A model generated the notes under the pieces. The model had not been told where the DNA came from. It searched no databases and saw only the letters and a program-made list of their open reading frames with translations. This document shows, in pieces, positions 26,485 to 34,907 of a stretch of 64,000 bases of DNA; position 1 is the stretch's first letter, and every line of letters starts with the position of its first letter. Source of the DNA: an uncultured Eubacteriales bacterium (lineage in GTDB: Bacteria > Bacillota > Clostridia > Tissierellales > Peptoniphilaceae); assembly GCA_900539225.1 (NCBI GenBank), contig UQBO01000005.1, positions 1 through 64,000 on the forward strand. Reading direction: 5' to 3'. Made by a program: the position numbers and the translations under genes.

Positions 26485-27212
26485 TAGAATGCACCTGTGC
26501 TTCTTAGCCTTTGCTTCCAATTAGTATTAAAAATCTCTGCTATAACTAAGTCTTCTGGCGTAGTTATTTTGATATTGTCGTAGTGGCCTTCAAGCATCTT
26601 TACCTCAACTCCAGCAAATTCAACGAGTGCCGAGTCGTCTGTTGCTAATATATTTTCTTTTATAGCGTGTTCGTAACCCTTAAGCAAAATTTCTTTCTTA
26701 AAGCATTGTGGGCTTTGCGCTTGCCACAAAAGTGATCTCTTGGGTGTGTGATGAACTGTGTCGTCTTCGTTAACTGACTTGATTGTGTCCTTAACCTTGA
26801 CACCTACAACGCAGGCATCGCAGCCAAGGACAGTTTCAACAGCTTTGTTAATGGTTTCAGTCCTGATAAAAGGTCTCGCTCCATCGTGCGTTAAAACTAT
26901 GTCAGCATTAACGCTTATGGCCTTGATACCGTTGTATACTGAATCCTGTCTCTCCTTACCGCCTTTAACAATGTTAACGACTTTAGTAAATTTATATCTG
27001 TTCACAATTTCTTTTCTTGTGTAATTTATCTCGTCTTCTTTGCAGACAATAATTATCTCGTCGATGTACTTTGATCTTTCAAACTTTTCTACGGTATGAG
27101 CAAGTATTGGCTTGTCATTTATGCGCAGAAAAGCTTTGTTGACCTTTGAACCCATCCTGTTACTCATGCCTGCAGCGGCAATTATAACTGAGACAAAGTT
27201 ATTCTCTATCAT
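26484..27212 (-). CDS. ispD: 2-C-methyl-D-erythritol 4-phosphate cytidylyltransferase
   Basis: A 242-residue cytidylyltransferase that makes CDP-methylerythritol. It has the N-terminal AAAGMSNRMGSKVNKAF nucleotide site, VLTHDGARPF, and TTPEDLVIAE near the end. The start is ATG at 27212, preceded by TTGGAGG; the longer in-frame version would overlap the PIN/TRAM gene. With ispF it gives two successive cytoplasmic MEP pathway genes (the kinase IspE acts between them and lies elsewhere). Confidence 0.93.
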   Translation of the reverse strand: MIENNFVSVIIAAAGMSNRMGSKVNKAFLRINDKPILAHTVEKFERSKYIDEIIIVCKEDEINYTRKEIVNRYKFTKVVNIVKGGKERQDSVYNGIKAISVNADIVLTHDGARPFIRTETINKAVETVLGCDACVVGVKVKDTIKSVNEDDTVHHTPKRSLLWQAQSPQCFKKEILLKGYEHAIKENILATDDSALVEFAGVEVKMLEGHYDNIKITTPEDLVIAEIFNTNWKQRLRSTGAF

Positions 27213-27225
27213 AAATTTCCTCCAA

Positions 27226-28290
27226 CTATTCTTTAATCTTAGCAAACATCATCTTGCCAGCAGCTGTTTGAAGCACTGTTGTTATCTCGACCTTGAGTTT
27301 TTCGCCTATCCTCTTCTTAGCTTCTTCGACAACTATCATCGTGCCATCAGAAAGATAAGCTAGGCCTTGGTTCTTTTCCTTACCTGCTCTAACGATCTCA
27401 ACTACAAGTTCCTCGCTCGGTAATATAACCGGCTTAACTGCATTGGCAAGCTCGTTGATATTAAGGACTTCTATGCCTCTAACTTGGGCAACCTTGTTTA
27501 GGTTGTAGTCGTTAGTAAGGACTTTTGCGTCCATCATAGCAGCAAGTTCAAGTATCTTGTCATCAATCTCTTCGACTGTGTCAATCTTTTCATTTGATAC
27601 TTCAATATCAACCACAGCTTCGTTTTGCATTTGCTTAAGTATATCTAGACCTCGTCTACCTCTTTTTCTCCTTTGATCGTCTGCCGAATCAGCTATGTGC
27701 TGAAGTTCTTGCAAGACAAAATTAGGTATTACTAAAGTACCTTCAATAAAACCTGAGCTAGCGATGTCTTTAATCCTACCATCTATTATAACAGATGTGT
27801 CAAGAATTTTGTATAAACTTGTTTCTTTTTTCTTTGATTTTTTTACTGTGCTCTTTTGAGTAAATTTCTCTCCAATATTTGAAATGTCCTTTCTTCTAGT
27901 CGTAACTATAATCCCAATATATGGAAATAGTATATAGAATATAACGGACAAAACTGGTCCAAGTACTGGTATACCTATGTTCATAGCGAGCTGCGATAGC
28001 AAAAATGCTATGACTAACCCAAGTAATAAACCTACTAAACCTAAGATAAGGTCCAAGCTTGTGAACCTTCTTAGCTCAATCTCAACCCTGTCACCAACAT
28101 TAATAAGTCGTGTAAATATAGTATCTGACAATAAATAAAAAATAATTGCAAATAAAATAGATAAAAATACTGATACATAGATACTATAATTATGAAATGT
28201 TGGTACAAGGCTGATGGCCAATAAACTTACGCCGTAGCCTGCTGCTCCGCCTATGAGGAGCATGACGACTTTCATAATTTTTTTAAACAT
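27226..28290 (-). CDS. membrane PIN/TRAM-domain protein (YacL family)
   Basis: A 354-residue protein. Four hydrophobic segments fill about residues 1-130. A PIN-type ribonuclease domain follows with ILDTSVIIDGR, the conserved acidic residues in FVLQELQHIAD, and KVLTNDYNLNKVA. A TRAM RNA-binding domain closes the protein (about 290-354). The combination matches Bacillus YacL, whose gene is likewise next to ispD/ispF and radA. Its target RNA is unknown. Confidence 0.88.
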   Translation of the reverse strand: MFKKIMKVVMLLIGGAAGYGVSLLAISLVPTFHNYSIYVSVFLSILFAIIFYLLSDTIFTRLINVGDRVEIELRRFTSLDLILGLVGLLLGLVIAFLLSQLAMNIGIPVLGPVLSVIFYILFPYIGIIVTTRRKDISNIGEKFTQKSTVKKSKKKETSLYKILDTSVIIDGRIKDIASSGFIEGTLVIPNFVLQELQHIADSADDQRRKRGRRGLDILKQMQNEAVVDIEVSNEKIDTVEEIDDKILELAAMMDAKVLTNDYNLNKVAQVRGIEVLNINELANAVKPVILPSEELVVEIVRAGKEKNQGLAYLSDGTMIVVEEAKKRIGEKLKVEITTVLQTAAGKMMFAKIKE

Positions 28291-28298
28291 TTTTCCTC

Positions 28299-28775
28299 CT
28301 ACTCTACTGCCTCGTAGATAATTTTGTCAATTTCTTCGTATGATTTGCCGGAAGAGAGTATCATTTCACTCATCAAAATGTTCTTTGTGTCGTGAAGTAT
28401 CTTTTTTTCTCCGGTCGAAAGATTTCTCTTATCATCCAAGCTCTTTAGGTTACGGTAAACTTTAGCAACTTCGAAGATGTCTCCTTCCTTCAAAATCGCA
28501 GTATTATCCCTAACTCTCTTGTTCCAGTTAGTGCTCATCTTTGTCGGTTCTTCCTTTAATACTTCAACTACATCTTTTAACTTTTCTTTCTCAATGATTG
28601 ATCTTATCCCTCTTTTTTCTGCATTTTTAACAGGTATCATAACCTTCATAGCACCTATAGGTATCTTAACGACAAAATAATCTTCTTTCTTGCCCAAGAT
28701 ATCTTTCTTTTCTATGTCGACTATGATGCCCGCTCCATGCATTGGATAACAAACCATATCTCCTACTTCATACAT
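28299..28775 (-). CDS. carD: CarD/CdnL-family transcription regulator
   Basis: A 158-residue protein. The N-terminal Tudor-like RNA-polymerase-interacting domain starts YEVGDMVCYPMHGAGIIVDIE, followed by a helical domain that contacts DNA upstream of the -10 element (WNKRVRDN, and RNLKSLDDKRNLSTGEKK). Family members bind the RpoB beta1 lobe and stabilise open complexes, often at rRNA promoters. First gene of a carD-yacL-ispD-ispF unit driven by two tandem promoters. ATG after GGGAGG. Confidence 0.9.
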   Translation of the reverse strand: MYEVGDMVCYPMHGAGIIVDIEKKDILGKKEDYFVVKIPIGAMKVMIPVKNAEKRGIRSIIEKEKLKDVVEVLKEEPTKMSTNWNKRVRDNTAILKEGDIFEVAKVYRNLKSLDDKRNLSTGEKKILHDTKNILMSEMILSSGKSYEEIDKIIYEAVE

Positions 28776-28823
28776 ACTTCTCGCCTCCCTTTTCCTTAGA
28801 TGATAATCTCATACCTATAGTAT

Positions 28824-28886
28824 ATTATATCACAGTTCGGCTAAAAAGTAAAGTTTTATGATATCATATTATATAATCTTTGTCAA
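28824..28886 (-). promoter_or_regulatory. tandem promoters of the carD operon
   Basis: Distal promoter: TTGACA (28881-28886), 17 bp, TATCAT (28858-28863). Proximal promoter: TTTACT (28847-28852), 17 bp, TATAAT (28824-28829). Both on the minus strand. Confidence 0.65.
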
Positions 28887-28910
28887 GCCTTTTATAGATT
28901 TTTTTCTTAA

Positions 28911-28985
28911 ATTGCCGAAGGCAATTGCAAGGTTCCGGGGTACCAATCCAACACAAAGTGTTGAGATAGGGTCGGGTTCTTTATT
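28911..28985 (-). repeat. modular hairpin repeat element (isolated copy)
   Basis: Read on the minus strand, it starts with AATAAAGAACCC at the radA stop, then a hairpin (CAACA-CTTTG-TGTTG), the linker CCCCGGAACCTTG, and a second hairpin (ATTGC-CTTCG-GCAAT). It is the same family as the cluster at 34978-35530. A-run rather than T-run follows, so it is not an ordinary terminator in this orientation. Confidence 0.75.
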
Positions 28986-30342
28986 CTTTTAATGCATCTA
29001 TTAAGGAAGAGCATTTAATTAGCTCTAGTTTTGTAAACTTTGTAGATAGTTTTGCTTCGCTACTGATTACTGCCCTCTTATAGCCCATGCGTTCGGCTTC
29101 CTTAAGTCTTCTCTCAAGCTGAGGCACTTTCTTTAGCTCGCCCGTTAATGATATGTCAGCTATATATACTGTGTCTGAGCGCAATACCTTATTGGCTAGC
29201 TGTGAATATATTGCCGCGATTAAAGCAAGGTTTGATGCGTCTTCTTTAAGTTTAAGTCCACCCATGGACTTGATTACGACGTTTTTATCAAACATATCGA
29301 CATTTAATCTCTTTTCCATAATTGAAAGCAGTGTATTTAGTTTTTCTCTTGACATATTCTCGCTTATACGCGATGGATATGGTGTATATGACTTCGTTAC
29401 AAGGGCTTCTACCTCAAGTATAACTGGTCTAGTACCCTCCATATTTACGGTGATGGCACTGCCAGGGAAATTGTTTTCCTTCCTTGACGAAACAAAGTAC
29501 TCGCTCGGATTGTCGATCGATACAAGGCCCTTCTCTTGCATATTCATAAAGCCCATCTCGCCTGTGGCGCCATAACGGTTTTTGCTCGCGACAATGGTTC
29601 TTAAGGAATCGTTTTGATAAGTATCCATAACAAGAACGGTATCTACAAGGTGCTCTAGTGTTCTAACGCCTCTTAATTCATCATCTTTAGTCATTTGACC
29701 CACGATAAAAACTATACGAGGCCTTTGAATATTTTTAGCGAGATTGACTAATTCATAAGCGCACTCAACTGTTTGCGTTGGTGAAGCAGGTCTCGATGGC
29801 TTGTACTCATCAAGCTCAACTGTTTGTATCGAGTCAACTACTACCATGTCAGCGTCGACCCTAAGGACTTCTTCCTTAATATTGTCAAGGCTCATATCGC
29901 TTATAATGTATAGATCATCTTCGATAGTATCAAGTATCCTGTCTGCCCTTTGCTTGATTTGGCTCTCGGACTCTTCGCCTGAAGCGTATAAGACCTTAAG
30001 CCCTTTTTTACAAGCGTCATTCGCTATTTGCAAAAGAAGTGTACTTTTGCCGGCGCCCGGTTTAGCTGTAAGTATTGTAACCGAGTCCTTAACGATGCCA
30101 TCGCCCATAACTCTGTTAAACTCTTCGAAGCTTGTCTTGAGCCTATCCGAGTTTGACGAAGTGACAGTCTTTAGCTGCATCGCCTTGCTTCTTATACTTT
30201 TTTCTTTTTTTACTGCTTTTTTTGTATCTTCCAAAACTTCCTTAAGGCTGCCCCAAGAACCACACTCGGGGCATTTGCCTAAGTAGCCGCTGGATTCGTA
30301 GCCGCACTCGCTACACTTGTACAAGCTCTTCTTCTTTGCCAT
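28981..30342 (-). CDS. radA: DNA repair protein RadA
   Basis: A 453-residue RecA-like branch-migration ATPase. N-terminal zinc finger (YKCSECGYE and KCPECGSWG), Walker A AKPGAGKSTLLL, the RadA-specific KNRYG motif in ASKNRYGATGE, and a C-terminal Lon-protease-like domain. The start is ATG at 30342; the frame extends 20 codons upstream but those residues are not RadA-like. It overlaps the clpC stop by 32 bases and so belongs to the ctsR operon, the order common in Firmicutes. Its last codons and stop lie within a hairpin repeat element. Confidence 0.93.
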   Translation of the reverse strand: MAKKKSLYKCSECGYESSGYLGKCPECGSWGSLKEVLEDTKKAVKKEKSIRSKAMQLKTVTSSNSDRLKTSFEEFNRVMGDGIVKDSVTILTAKPGAGKSTLLLQIANDACKKGLKVLYASGEESESQIKQRADRILDTIEDDLYIISDMSLDNIKEEVLRVDADMVVVDSIQTVELDEYKPSRPASPTQTVECAYELVNLAKNIQRPRIVFIVGQMTKDDELRGVRTLEHLVDTVLVMDTYQNDSLRTIVASKNRYGATGEMGFMNMQEKGLVSIDNPSEYFVSSRKENNFPGSAITVNMEGTRPVILEVEALVTKSYTPYPSRISENMSREKLNTLLSIMEKRLNVDMFDKNVVIKSMGGLKLKEDASNLALIAAIYSQLANKVLRSDTVYIADISLTGELKKVPQLERRLKEAERMGYKRAVISSEAKLSTKFTKLELIKCSSLIDALKE

Positions 30343-32785
30343 TTTTAAATTCCAATTCCTTACCATTGTAGTAAATAGTGATGCTCTTATCCTTAGAAAC
30401 ATTATTTTTCAAAATTTCTTCAGATAATCTATCCTCTATCATCTTCTTAAATGTTCTCTCTAAAGGTCTTGCACCATATTCAAGGTCAAAGCCCTTCTTC
30501 ACGATTTCGTCTTCAACAGACTTGTCTATCTCGATATTTAGGCCCATCTCCTTAAGTTTTGCCTTAAGGTCTTCCGCCATTAAGTGAACGATTTTTTCTA
30601 TATCTTTCTCTTTTAATTGATTAAATACAACGATGTCGTCAACCCTGTTTAAAAACTCTGGTCTAAATGTCTTCTTAAGCTCTTCGTTAGCAATCTCTGA
30701 AATCTTCTTCTTTTCGCTCTTTTCTTCGCTTGATGCATCGCCAAAGCCATAAGTATTTTGCTTTTTGAATCTACTTGCACCAACGTTACTAGTCATGATG
30801 ATGACAGCATTTTTAAAATCGACAGTCCTGCCCTTTGAGTCAGTTAATCTGCCATCGTCAAGTAATTGTAATAAAGCATTAAACACATCTGGATGAGCTT
30901 TTTCAATCTCGTCGAATAAAACTACTGAGAATGGTTTCTTCCTAATCGCTTCAGTTAGCTGACCGCCTTCATCGTAGCCAACATAGCCTGGTGGCGAACC
31001 TATAAGCTTAGATACGCTATACTTTTCCATGTACTCACTCATATCTATACGTATCATAGCGTTTTCATCGTTAAATAGGCTCTCCGCAAGCGCTTTGGCA
31101 AGATAAGTTTTGCCGACACCAGTTGGCCCAACAAAGATAAAGCTGCCTATCGGCTTGTTCTTGTCCTTTAAGCCGACTCTCGCCCTCTTAATCGAGTGGC
31201 TAAGTACATCTATCGCCTCGTCTTGACCTATGACTCTTGATTTTAGCTTCTTATCTAGATTTAGTAGTTTTTCCTTTTCTTCTTCACTAAGCTTTTCAAC
31301 AGGGATGCCAGTCCATTTCGAGACAACTCTTGCGATATCGTCAAAGCCAATCTTCATGCTGTTTAGCTCTGACTTTTGCTTCCACTCAGTTCTGTCTAGG
31401 TCCATCTTATCCTTAAGCTTGCGCTCCTTGTCCCTTAGCTGAGCAGCCTTTTCAAAGTCTTGAGCTTGTATCGCTTGAATCTTTTCAGATGCAATCTCTT
31501 TTAGCTCGTCCTCTATCTCCTTAAGTGATAGCGGTCTTACATAATTTTTCATTCTGACAAGTGATTGCGCCTCATCAATCAGGTCTATGGCCTTGTCTGG
31601 TAAATATCTGTCTGAGATATATCTCTTTGATAATGTCACAGCCGCCTCGATGGCTTCGTGCGAGATCAATACCCTGTGATGCGCTTCGTACTTGTCTTTA
31701 AGTCCTTCTATAATCTTTATAGCATCTTCTTCACTAGGCTCTTCCACCATGATGGTTTGAAGCCTTCTTTCAAGAGCCGCATCCTTTTCTACATATTTTC
31801 TGTATTCATCAACAGTAGTCGCACCAATGATTTGTATCTCGCCTCTTGTAAGGTATGGTTTTAGTATGTTTGACGCGTCAAGCGAACCTTCTGACGAGCC
31901 CGCTCCTACTATAGTATGAATTTCATCTATAAATAGAATTACGTCGTCTCTTTCTCTAAGCTCTTCAAGTAAATTCTTGATTCTGCTCTCAAACTCGCCC
32001 CTGTACTTTGATCCAGCGATTAGACTAGTTAAGTCAAGGGAGAATATCTTCTTATCTCTAATGATTTCAGGAACATTGCCTGAAACAATTCTTTGAGCAA
32101 GACCTTCGGCGATGGCTGTCTTGCCGACACCTGGCTCACCGATTAGAACAGGATTGTTCTTCGTCCTTCTCATTAGTATTTGTATAAGTCTCTCAATTTC
32201 AGATGCTCTGCCAATTACAGGATCTATCTTATCCTTTATCGCAAGCTCATTTAAGTCCAAAGTGTATTTTTGAAGTGCTTCACCATCATCAGCGGCATCA
32301 TCATCAAAGCCGTCTTCGTCTTGGAAGCCGCCTTGATTAAAGCTTCTTAAGCTATTTAGGTAGCCTGAAAGAGCTGAAAGAACCCTCTCTCTATCTACAC
32401 CAAATCTCTCCAAGATGATGGATACAGGCGCTTCGTTCATTTTTATAATTGAGTATAGTATGTGCTCAGTCGTTACAATTGGCGCTCCTGCTTGGTTTGC
32501 CATCTTGATGGACTCCTCAATCACATATTTTAAACTTGCTGAATAATATATATCCTCTGGCTTTTTCACGTCAAGCACAGATAGTTTTTCCACCATTTCT
32601 CTAAGGGCTTCCATTTCAAGGCCGTTTTGCCTCAAAATTTCAGATGCCTTAGTCGTGTTTGCGCTTAAAATGCCGATCAAAACGTGAGAAGGATCAACTT
32701 CGCTTTTGAACATCCTTCTAGCTTCTTCCTCGGCTATTTGAAATGAGAATCTTGCATTTCTAGTAAATCTTCCAAAAACTGCCAT
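30311..32785 (-). CDS. clpC: ATP-dependent protease ATPase subunit ClpC
   Basis: An 824-residue Hsp100 unfoldase. N-domain (about 1-145) starts FGRFTRNARFSFQIAEEEA. AAA1 carries GEPGVGKTAIAEG and LFIDEIHTIVGAG. The middle region has a UVR-like segment (AQDFEKAAQLRDKERKL), as in ClpC, which uses adaptor proteins such as McsB or MecA. AAA2 carries GPTGVGKTYLAKA. Length is normal (about 810-820). It feeds substrates to ClpP, which is not encoded here. It is controlled by the CtsR box upstream of ctsR. Confidence 0.95.
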   Translation of the reverse strand: MAVFGRFTRNARFSFQIAEEEARRMFKSEVDPSHVLIGILSANTTKASEILRQNGLEMEALREMVEKLSVLDVKKPEDIYYSASLKYVIEESIKMANQAGAPIVTTEHILYSIIKMNEAPVSIILERFGVDRERVLSALSGYLNSLRSFNQGGFQDEDGFDDDAADDGEALQKYTLDLNELAIKDKIDPVIGRASEIERLIQILMRRTKNNPVLIGEPGVGKTAIAEGLAQRIVSGNVPEIIRDKKIFSLDLTSLIAGSKYRGEFESRIKNLLEELRERDDVILFIDEIHTIVGAGSSEGSLDASNILKPYLTRGEIQIIGATTVDEYRKYVEKDAALERRLQTIMVEEPSEEDAIKIIEGLKDKYEAHHRVLISHEAIEAAVTLSKRYISDRYLPDKAIDLIDEAQSLVRMKNYVRPLSLKEIEDELKEIASEKIQAIQAQDFEKAAQLRDKERKLKDKMDLDRTEWKQKSELNSMKIGFDDIARVVSKWTGIPVEKLSEEEKEKLLNLDKKLKSRVIGQDEAIDVLSHSIKRARVGLKDKNKPIGSFIFVGPTGVGKTYLAKALAESLFNDENAMIRIDMSEYMEKYSVSKLIGSPPGYVGYDEGGQLTEAIRKKPFSVVLFDEIEKAHPDVFNALLQLLDDGRLTDSKGRTVDFKNAVIIMTSNVGASRFKKQNTYGFGDASSEEKSEKKKISEIANEELKKTFRPEFLNRVDDIVVFNQLKEKDIEKIVHLMAEDLKAKLKEMGLNIEIDKSVEDEIVKKGFDLEYGARPLERTFKKMIEDRLSEEILKNNVSKDKSITIYYNGKELEFKNGKEEELVQV

Positions 32786-32811
32786 ATTTATCTCCTTTCT
32801 TATATATAAAT

Positions 32812-33852
32812 CTATAAATTATTTTCTTCTTCTTTAATATCCTTGTCAATAAATTTTACTTTGCCAAGCTTTTCCCTAAGTATAGTAGCTCTCTTTTGGT
32901 CAATTTCTGACTTGTTGCTAATGGAGTAAGTGTACTCGATAGCTTCAGGCGTTATCATTTGATAAAGAGCCGCGTCGATGCTTACATCAGCTGGCTCAAG
33001 TAAGTCCATGCTCCTTGCGAACATCAGGTTCGATAGGTAGATAAGTGCCTCGTCGTAACTGATAAGGCTCGCCACCTTAATCATCTCCAAAGCCTTCATA
33101 ATTCTATCCTTCATCAAGATGTAATTTTGCTCAAGGTACCTGCGTCTATTTTCGTTCTCATAAACAATGACGTTTTGGTCAGTCAGCATAGAAAGCTTTT
33201 TAAACGACTCGATATTAGTAAACTTGTTTACATTAGCGTCCAAGATGTAGATGTCCTCTATCTTAGAGCCATTCGGTCCCACAAGCGGTGTAAGTCTAAT
33301 CTTTGACATATCATCGCTCTTTAGCTCGTCCTTATTAAACTCGTCCCTTCTGTAAAGATGAACGATTTTAGCTATGCTAATGCCATTACCAATGTTAACG
33401 GGGTCACTCGTAAGATAACCGTAGTTTTCGTCGAATTGGAACTCGATTGACTTATCAAGCTCACGCTCCACGTCTATGGCGATGTCAACAAGCTCGTCAG
33501 CGCTTGCCGTACCAAGAACTCTGATCTCAATATGATCATTGTTATTTATAACTATGGCGATGGACTTATCCTCATCAAGCAAAAGTTTCGTTCTTGTGAT
33601 ATTCTCTTTCACTGACTCATCCATAAAGCCCTTAGCTAAAAAGTATTCGAACTTTTCTTTATCCATATTTGATACTTCATAAAGCATAAAGCTGTAGCTA
33701 GTGTTTTTTAAAGCTTCCAAAACCATATTCAAAATCTCGTTAAGCTTAGACCACATCAGCATGTCAGGGTACTTGTATCCCTTGATGTTCCTCTTTAGAG
33801 AAACAATCGTGTTTAGTATATATTTATTGTAAATTGTCATTGATTTTGCCAT
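32812..33852 (-). CDS. mcsB: McsB homologue lacking arginine-kinase active-site residues
   Basis: A 346-residue protein in the mcsB slot of the operon. Its fold is recognisable by NNNDHIEIRVLG, FDENYGYLTSDPVNIG and QKRATILREKLG. Known McsB proteins read LTSCP(T)N(V)GTG(L)RAS in the second stretch. Here the conserved cysteine is Asp (about residue 147) and the GTGxRAS residues are not kept. The N-terminal SxRxRLARN motif is reduced to SLKRNIKGY, RGxxGEGS to LVGPNGS, and the phosphoarginine-binding RDxxRA to IDQKRA. It probably cannot phosphorylate arginine and may act as an adaptor or regulator of ClpC or CtsR. ATG at 33852; overlap with mcsA 29 bases. Confidence 0.8.
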   Translation of the reverse strand: MAKSMTIYNKYILNTIVSLKRNIKGYKYPDMLMWSKLNEILNMVLEALKNTSYSFMLYEVSNMDKEKFEYFLAKGFMDESVKENITRTKLLLDEDKSIAIVINNNDHIEIRVLGTASADELVDIAIDVERELDKSIEFQFDENYGYLTSDPVNIGNGISIAKIVHLYRRDEFNKDELKSDDMSKIRLTPLVGPNGSKIEDIYILDANVNKFTNIESFKKLSMLTDQNVIVYENENRRRYLEQNYILMKDRIMKALEMIKVASLISYDEALIYLSNLMFARSMDLLEPADVSIDAALYQMITPEAIEYTYSISNKSEIDQKRATILREKLGKVKFIDKDIKEEENNL

Positions 33853-34387
33853 CTTCCACCTTCTCCTTCGTGGACTTCGCCTTGATTTCGTCCCTAAGCT
33901 CAGCGGCTCTCTCGTAGTTCTCGTCTTGTATTGCGGCTTCTAGCTCCTTCTTAAGAGATACGATCTCCATGTGCATAGGATTTGCGTCCATATACCTCTT
34001 TGGTAGTAGACCCTCATAAGTTTTTTCGCCCCTTAGAGAGTTCAAAATCGGCCTGATCTCGTAGGCAAAAGTCTTGTAGCACTCCTCGCAGCCAAGAGTT
34101 CTGTTCTTGTTGAAATCACTGAACTTCATGTGGCAGTTAGGGCACTCCTTTTCTTCGAACTCATAAGTTTCGAATGAGCCAAATAGCTTTTGCAAGCCCT
34201 CAAAAAGGCTCCTTATATCGCTTTCATTTATATTCATATCCGTATATTCTCCATATTCTCCTTGATTCATTTCGTTAAAGTCCTTTAGTGCACATTCAGT
34301 GCATAAGTGCTTTTCAATAATTTCGCCGTCCAATATCAGCTTTAAATTAATCATCGCTTCATTCTTGTGGCATTCATCGCATAACAT
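33824..34387 (-). CDS. mcsA: McsA, zinc-finger and UVR adaptor of McsB
   Basis: A 187-residue protein with two zinc-binding regions (CDECHKNEA with HLCTECAL, and CPNCHMKF with CEECYKTFA) and a C-terminal UVR helix pair (DENYERAAELRDEIKA). In Bacillus McsA activates the McsB kinase and responds to oxidative or metal stress. All eight cysteines are kept although the McsB partner looks inactive. It starts at ATG 34387 after a GGGGGG-containing ribosome binding site and overlaps ctsR by 37 bases. Confidence 0.92.
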   Translation of the reverse strand: MLCDECHKNEAMINLKLILDGEIIEKHLCTECALKDFNEMNQGEYGEYTDMNINESDIRSLFEGLQKLFGSFETYEFEEKECPNCHMKFSDFNKNRTLGCEECYKTFAYEIRPILNSLRGEKTYEGLLPKRYMDANPMHMEIVSLKKELEAAIQDENYERAAELRDEIKAKSTKEKVEDGKINDNLQ

Positions 34388-34851
34388 TTTACTACCCCCC
34401 TTTTAAGTAAAACTAGTAGGATGTTTTTTAATATATCGCTTCTAAGTGCATTTCTCTTGTCTATGTCAATGGCAAGAGCCCTATCGTCAATCGAAGCAAG
34501 TATTATCTCCTTCTCGTCCTTTGTAATGATCTCGTCATCACAAAGCTTTCTGATGATGTCGTGAGCCTCTTTTATGGTGATGCTATCGCCAATAGCTTCC
34601 ATGAGTATCTCTTTGTATGCGTCTTCATCCTCTAAAAGATCAAGCTTCTCGATCTTGATATAGCCGCCCTCGCCCCTTCTCGACTGGATGTAGTAACCAA
34701 AGTGAGGCGCAAACCTTGTCGTCAAGACATAGTTGATTTGACTTGGCGAACAGTTGAATCTAACGGCAATGTCGCTTCTTTTGATAAGTATGCTGCCGCC
34801 TTCTTCTTCAATTAAATTGTTTAAAAAATATTGTATTTCATCGCTTAACAT
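34351..34851 (-). CDS. ctsR: CtsR, class III heat-shock repressor
   Basis: A 166-residue dimeric repressor. The winged helix-turn-helix covers about 1-70 (IAVRFNCSPSQINYVLTTRF), the C-terminal dimer domain the rest. The wing loop, RGGGGYIRI in Bacillus and part of the heat sensor, is RRGEGGYIKI here, so one glycine is Glu (about residue 59). The start is ATG at 34851 with AAGGTGAG upstream; a GTG at 34860 overlaps that site. A CtsR operator at 34862-34878 overlaps the transcript start, so the operon is self-repressed. Confidence 0.93.
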   Translation of the reverse strand: MLSDEIQYFLNNLIEEEGGSILIKRSDIAVRFNCSPSQINYVLTTRFAPHFGYYIQSRRGEGGYIKIEKLDLLEDEDAYKEILMEAIGDSITIKEAHDIIRKLCDDEIITKDEKEIILASIDDRALAIDIDKRNALRSDILKNILLVLLKRGVVKCYAMNATRMKR

Positions 34852-34861
34852 ATTTCTCACC

Positions 34862-34907
34862 TTTGACCTTCTTTGACTATTATAACATAAGTACCCAAGA
34901 TGTGCAA
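34862..34907 (-). promoter_or_regulatory. ctsR promoter with CtsR operator
   Basis: On the minus strand TTGCAC (34902-34907), 17 bp, TATAAT (34879-34884), immediately followed by AGTCAAAGAAGGTCAAA (34862-34878). The latter fits the CtsR heptad direct repeat (RGTCAAA-N3-RGTCAAA). Repressor bound here would cover the start site. Confidence 0.88.
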
